Positions 63,186 through 64,000 of a DNA stretch of 64,000 bases are shown in pieces. The stretch is from Thiomargarita sp. Lineage in GTDB: Bacteria; Pseudomonadota; Gammaproteobacteria; Beggiatoales; Beggiatoaceae. The translations under genes were made by a program, and so were the position numbers. The first letter of the stretch is position 1. The number at the start of each line of letters is the position of its first letter. The notes below the pieces were generated by a model. It saw nothing but the letters and a program-made list of their open reading frames with translations. It was not told where the DNA came from and did no database searches. The DNA is taken from contig DYNP01000005.1 of assembly GCA_020721005.1 (NCBI GenBank), positions 186,001 through 250,000 on the forward strand, read 5' to 3'.

Positions 63186-64000
63186 ATGCAGAAAGTTGCT
63201 TCATTGCTATTGTTGTTTTCAATATTTGTTAGTGCTCAAGCCAATACAACCTCCTCTAAAGAGGATTTTCTCGTTAAGAATCTGCCTGGCCTGCATCAAA
63301 AAGTCAGCACACAATATGCGGGACTTTTACCCGTTGATAAGGAGAATAACGGTCACCTGTTTTTTTGGCTAGTTGAAGCGCAAAAATCGCCGGAGAAGGC
63401 TCCGCTGATAATTTGGTTAAATGGTGGAGCTGGTTGTTCTAGTATGTTGGGATTGTTTTTGGAAAATGGCCCATTTCGGGTTCAACCAGATCAAACCCTA
63501 TCGCTGAATTCTGCCAGTTGGAATCAAAAGGCTAATATTTTATTTCTTGATCAACCTGCTGGAGCAGGATTTTCTTATACTGAACAACCGCAAGGAAAGC
63601 TAACTGTTGAGCAAATTCAGGCTCAAATTGGAATTCATTTTTATGCTTTCCTGAAACAATTTTTTGCTATATTTCCAGAATACCGAGATCGCCAACTATT
63701 TATTGCCGGGGAAAGTTTCGCTGGTAATTATATTCCTCATATAGCAACGTATATTTTGGAACAAAACCAAAAACATCAATCTCCCCCAATAAACCTTACT
63801 GGTCTTCTCATTTTAGCAGGATGGGTCAGTCCTGTTGATCATTACGGTTCGTATGCAGATTATGCCTATGCCTTGGGAATTATCGAGCACAACGCTAAAG
63901 TTAGCATAGACGAGACTTTTACCAGTTGCAAACAAGATTTGGAAAAGGACGGACCCGGTTATCCTTGCTATCAAATTCAACCGACTATTCGTCAATTATC
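63186..64000 (+). CDS. Secreted serine carboxypeptidase (peptidase S10), cut by window edge
   Basis: The first 271 residues are visible. A signal peptide (MQKVASLLLLFSIFVSAQA) is followed by the S10 core: YAGLLPVDKENNGHLFFWLVEA, WLNGGAGCSSMLGLF (usually GGPGCSS), LDQPAGAGFSY and the nucleophile Ser177 in GESFAGNYIPHIA. Paired cysteines (CKQDLEKDG and CYQIQ) are near the right edge. Serine carboxypeptidases release C-terminal residues at acid pH; they are abundant in eukaryotes and patchy in bacteria. GGAGAG precedes the ATG. The catalytic Asp and His lie beyond the window. The GGAGCSS variant of the oxyanion-hole loop is unusual. Confidence 0.85.
   Translation, partial: MQKVASLLLLFSIFVSAQANTTSSKEDFLVKNLPGLHQKVSTQYAGLLPVDKENNGHLFFWLVEAQKSPEKAPLIIWLNGGAGCSSMLGLFLENGPFRVQPDQTLSLNSASWNQKANILFLDQPAGAGFSYTEQPQGKLTVEQIQAQIGIHFYAFLKQFFAIFPEYRDRQLFIAGESFAGNYIPHIATYILEQNQKHQSPPINLTGLLILAGWVSPVDHYGSYADYAYALGIIEHNAKVSIDETFTSCKQDLEKDGPGYPCYQIQPTIRQL

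Overview
The window reads as chromosomal DNA of an AT-rich gammaproteobacterium. Housekeeping proteins (MurC, MurB, IspH, IleS, LspA, CoaBC, PrmB, PBP1b, RsxE) have gammaproteobacterial form. They sit among very large multidomain sensor kinases, a CHASE2 cyclase, DUF3782 and Rpn-type nuclease-like proteins, and dispersed palindromic repeats. That mixture, with a TauE/SafE anion exporter and a kinase resembling the proteobacterial dedicated sortase family, is what I would expect of filamentous sulfur oxidisers (Thiotrichales, Beggiatoaceae-like). This placement is inference from content; no rRNA or other marker is present.

Layout. 1-1582: a two-gene HEPN/DUF262 module that looks like a defence or conflict system, cut by the left edge. 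1899-4195: a TauE/SafE - small membrane protein - UspA operon on the minus strand. 4531-6762: DAHP synthase, then a GT2 glycosyltransferase overlapping a LAB_N membrane protein. 6827-7116: an array of 26-bp repeats in both orientations between converging genes. 7178-9436: PBP1b. 9701-14947: an unknown membrane protein followed by a giant coiled-coil MscS-type channel. 15081-17726: ispH, a solitary cas6 of the Cmx6 type, and prmB, all on the plus strand; a Smr protein follows on the minus strand. 18579-30550: a long minus-strand run of coaBC, trpD, trpC, CHASE2 cyclase, DUF3782 protein and a kinase/ATPase/GAF/histidine-kinase giant. 30818-32235: terC and a nudix hydrolase. 32354-33310: an Rpn/DUF4351 protein. 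33846-37149: ileS-lspA. 37198-38507: two paralogous pseudopilins. 38919-41287: murC-murB. 41482-46041: two divergent secreted beta-propeller-like proteins. 46247-46319: a tRNA with a class I body but a CAA anticodon. 46614-48813: an SPFH protein and fbp, converging on a strong terminator. 49198-53236: CheR, CheB and a hybrid kinase. 53241-53760: repeats. 53804-55984: agmatine deiminase and a heptosyltransferase. 56324-59277: citrate synthase, bacteriohemerythrin (minus strand) and a secreted protein. 59303-62142: rsxE and a sortase-type kinase. 62441-63056: more repeats, one of which cuts into an ORF start. 63186-64000: a secreted serine carboxypeptidase, cut by the right edge.

How the genes work together. 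Cell-envelope construction is well represented (murC, murB, PBP1b, heptosyltransferase, LAB_N/GT2, lspA, terC). Aromatic amino acid synthesis appears as aroF plus trpDC. Signalling is heavy: three large histidine kinases, a CheR/CheB pair and a class III cyclase. Genome plasticity shows as three copies of a 258-bp MITE-like element with about 47-bp terminal inverted repeats, one of them bracketed by 97-bp direct repeats. The most unusual items are the HEPN/DUF262 pair, the solitary Cas6, the odd tRNA, the repeat families and the eukaryote-like S10 peptidase. No transposase, integrase or CRISPR array was seen.
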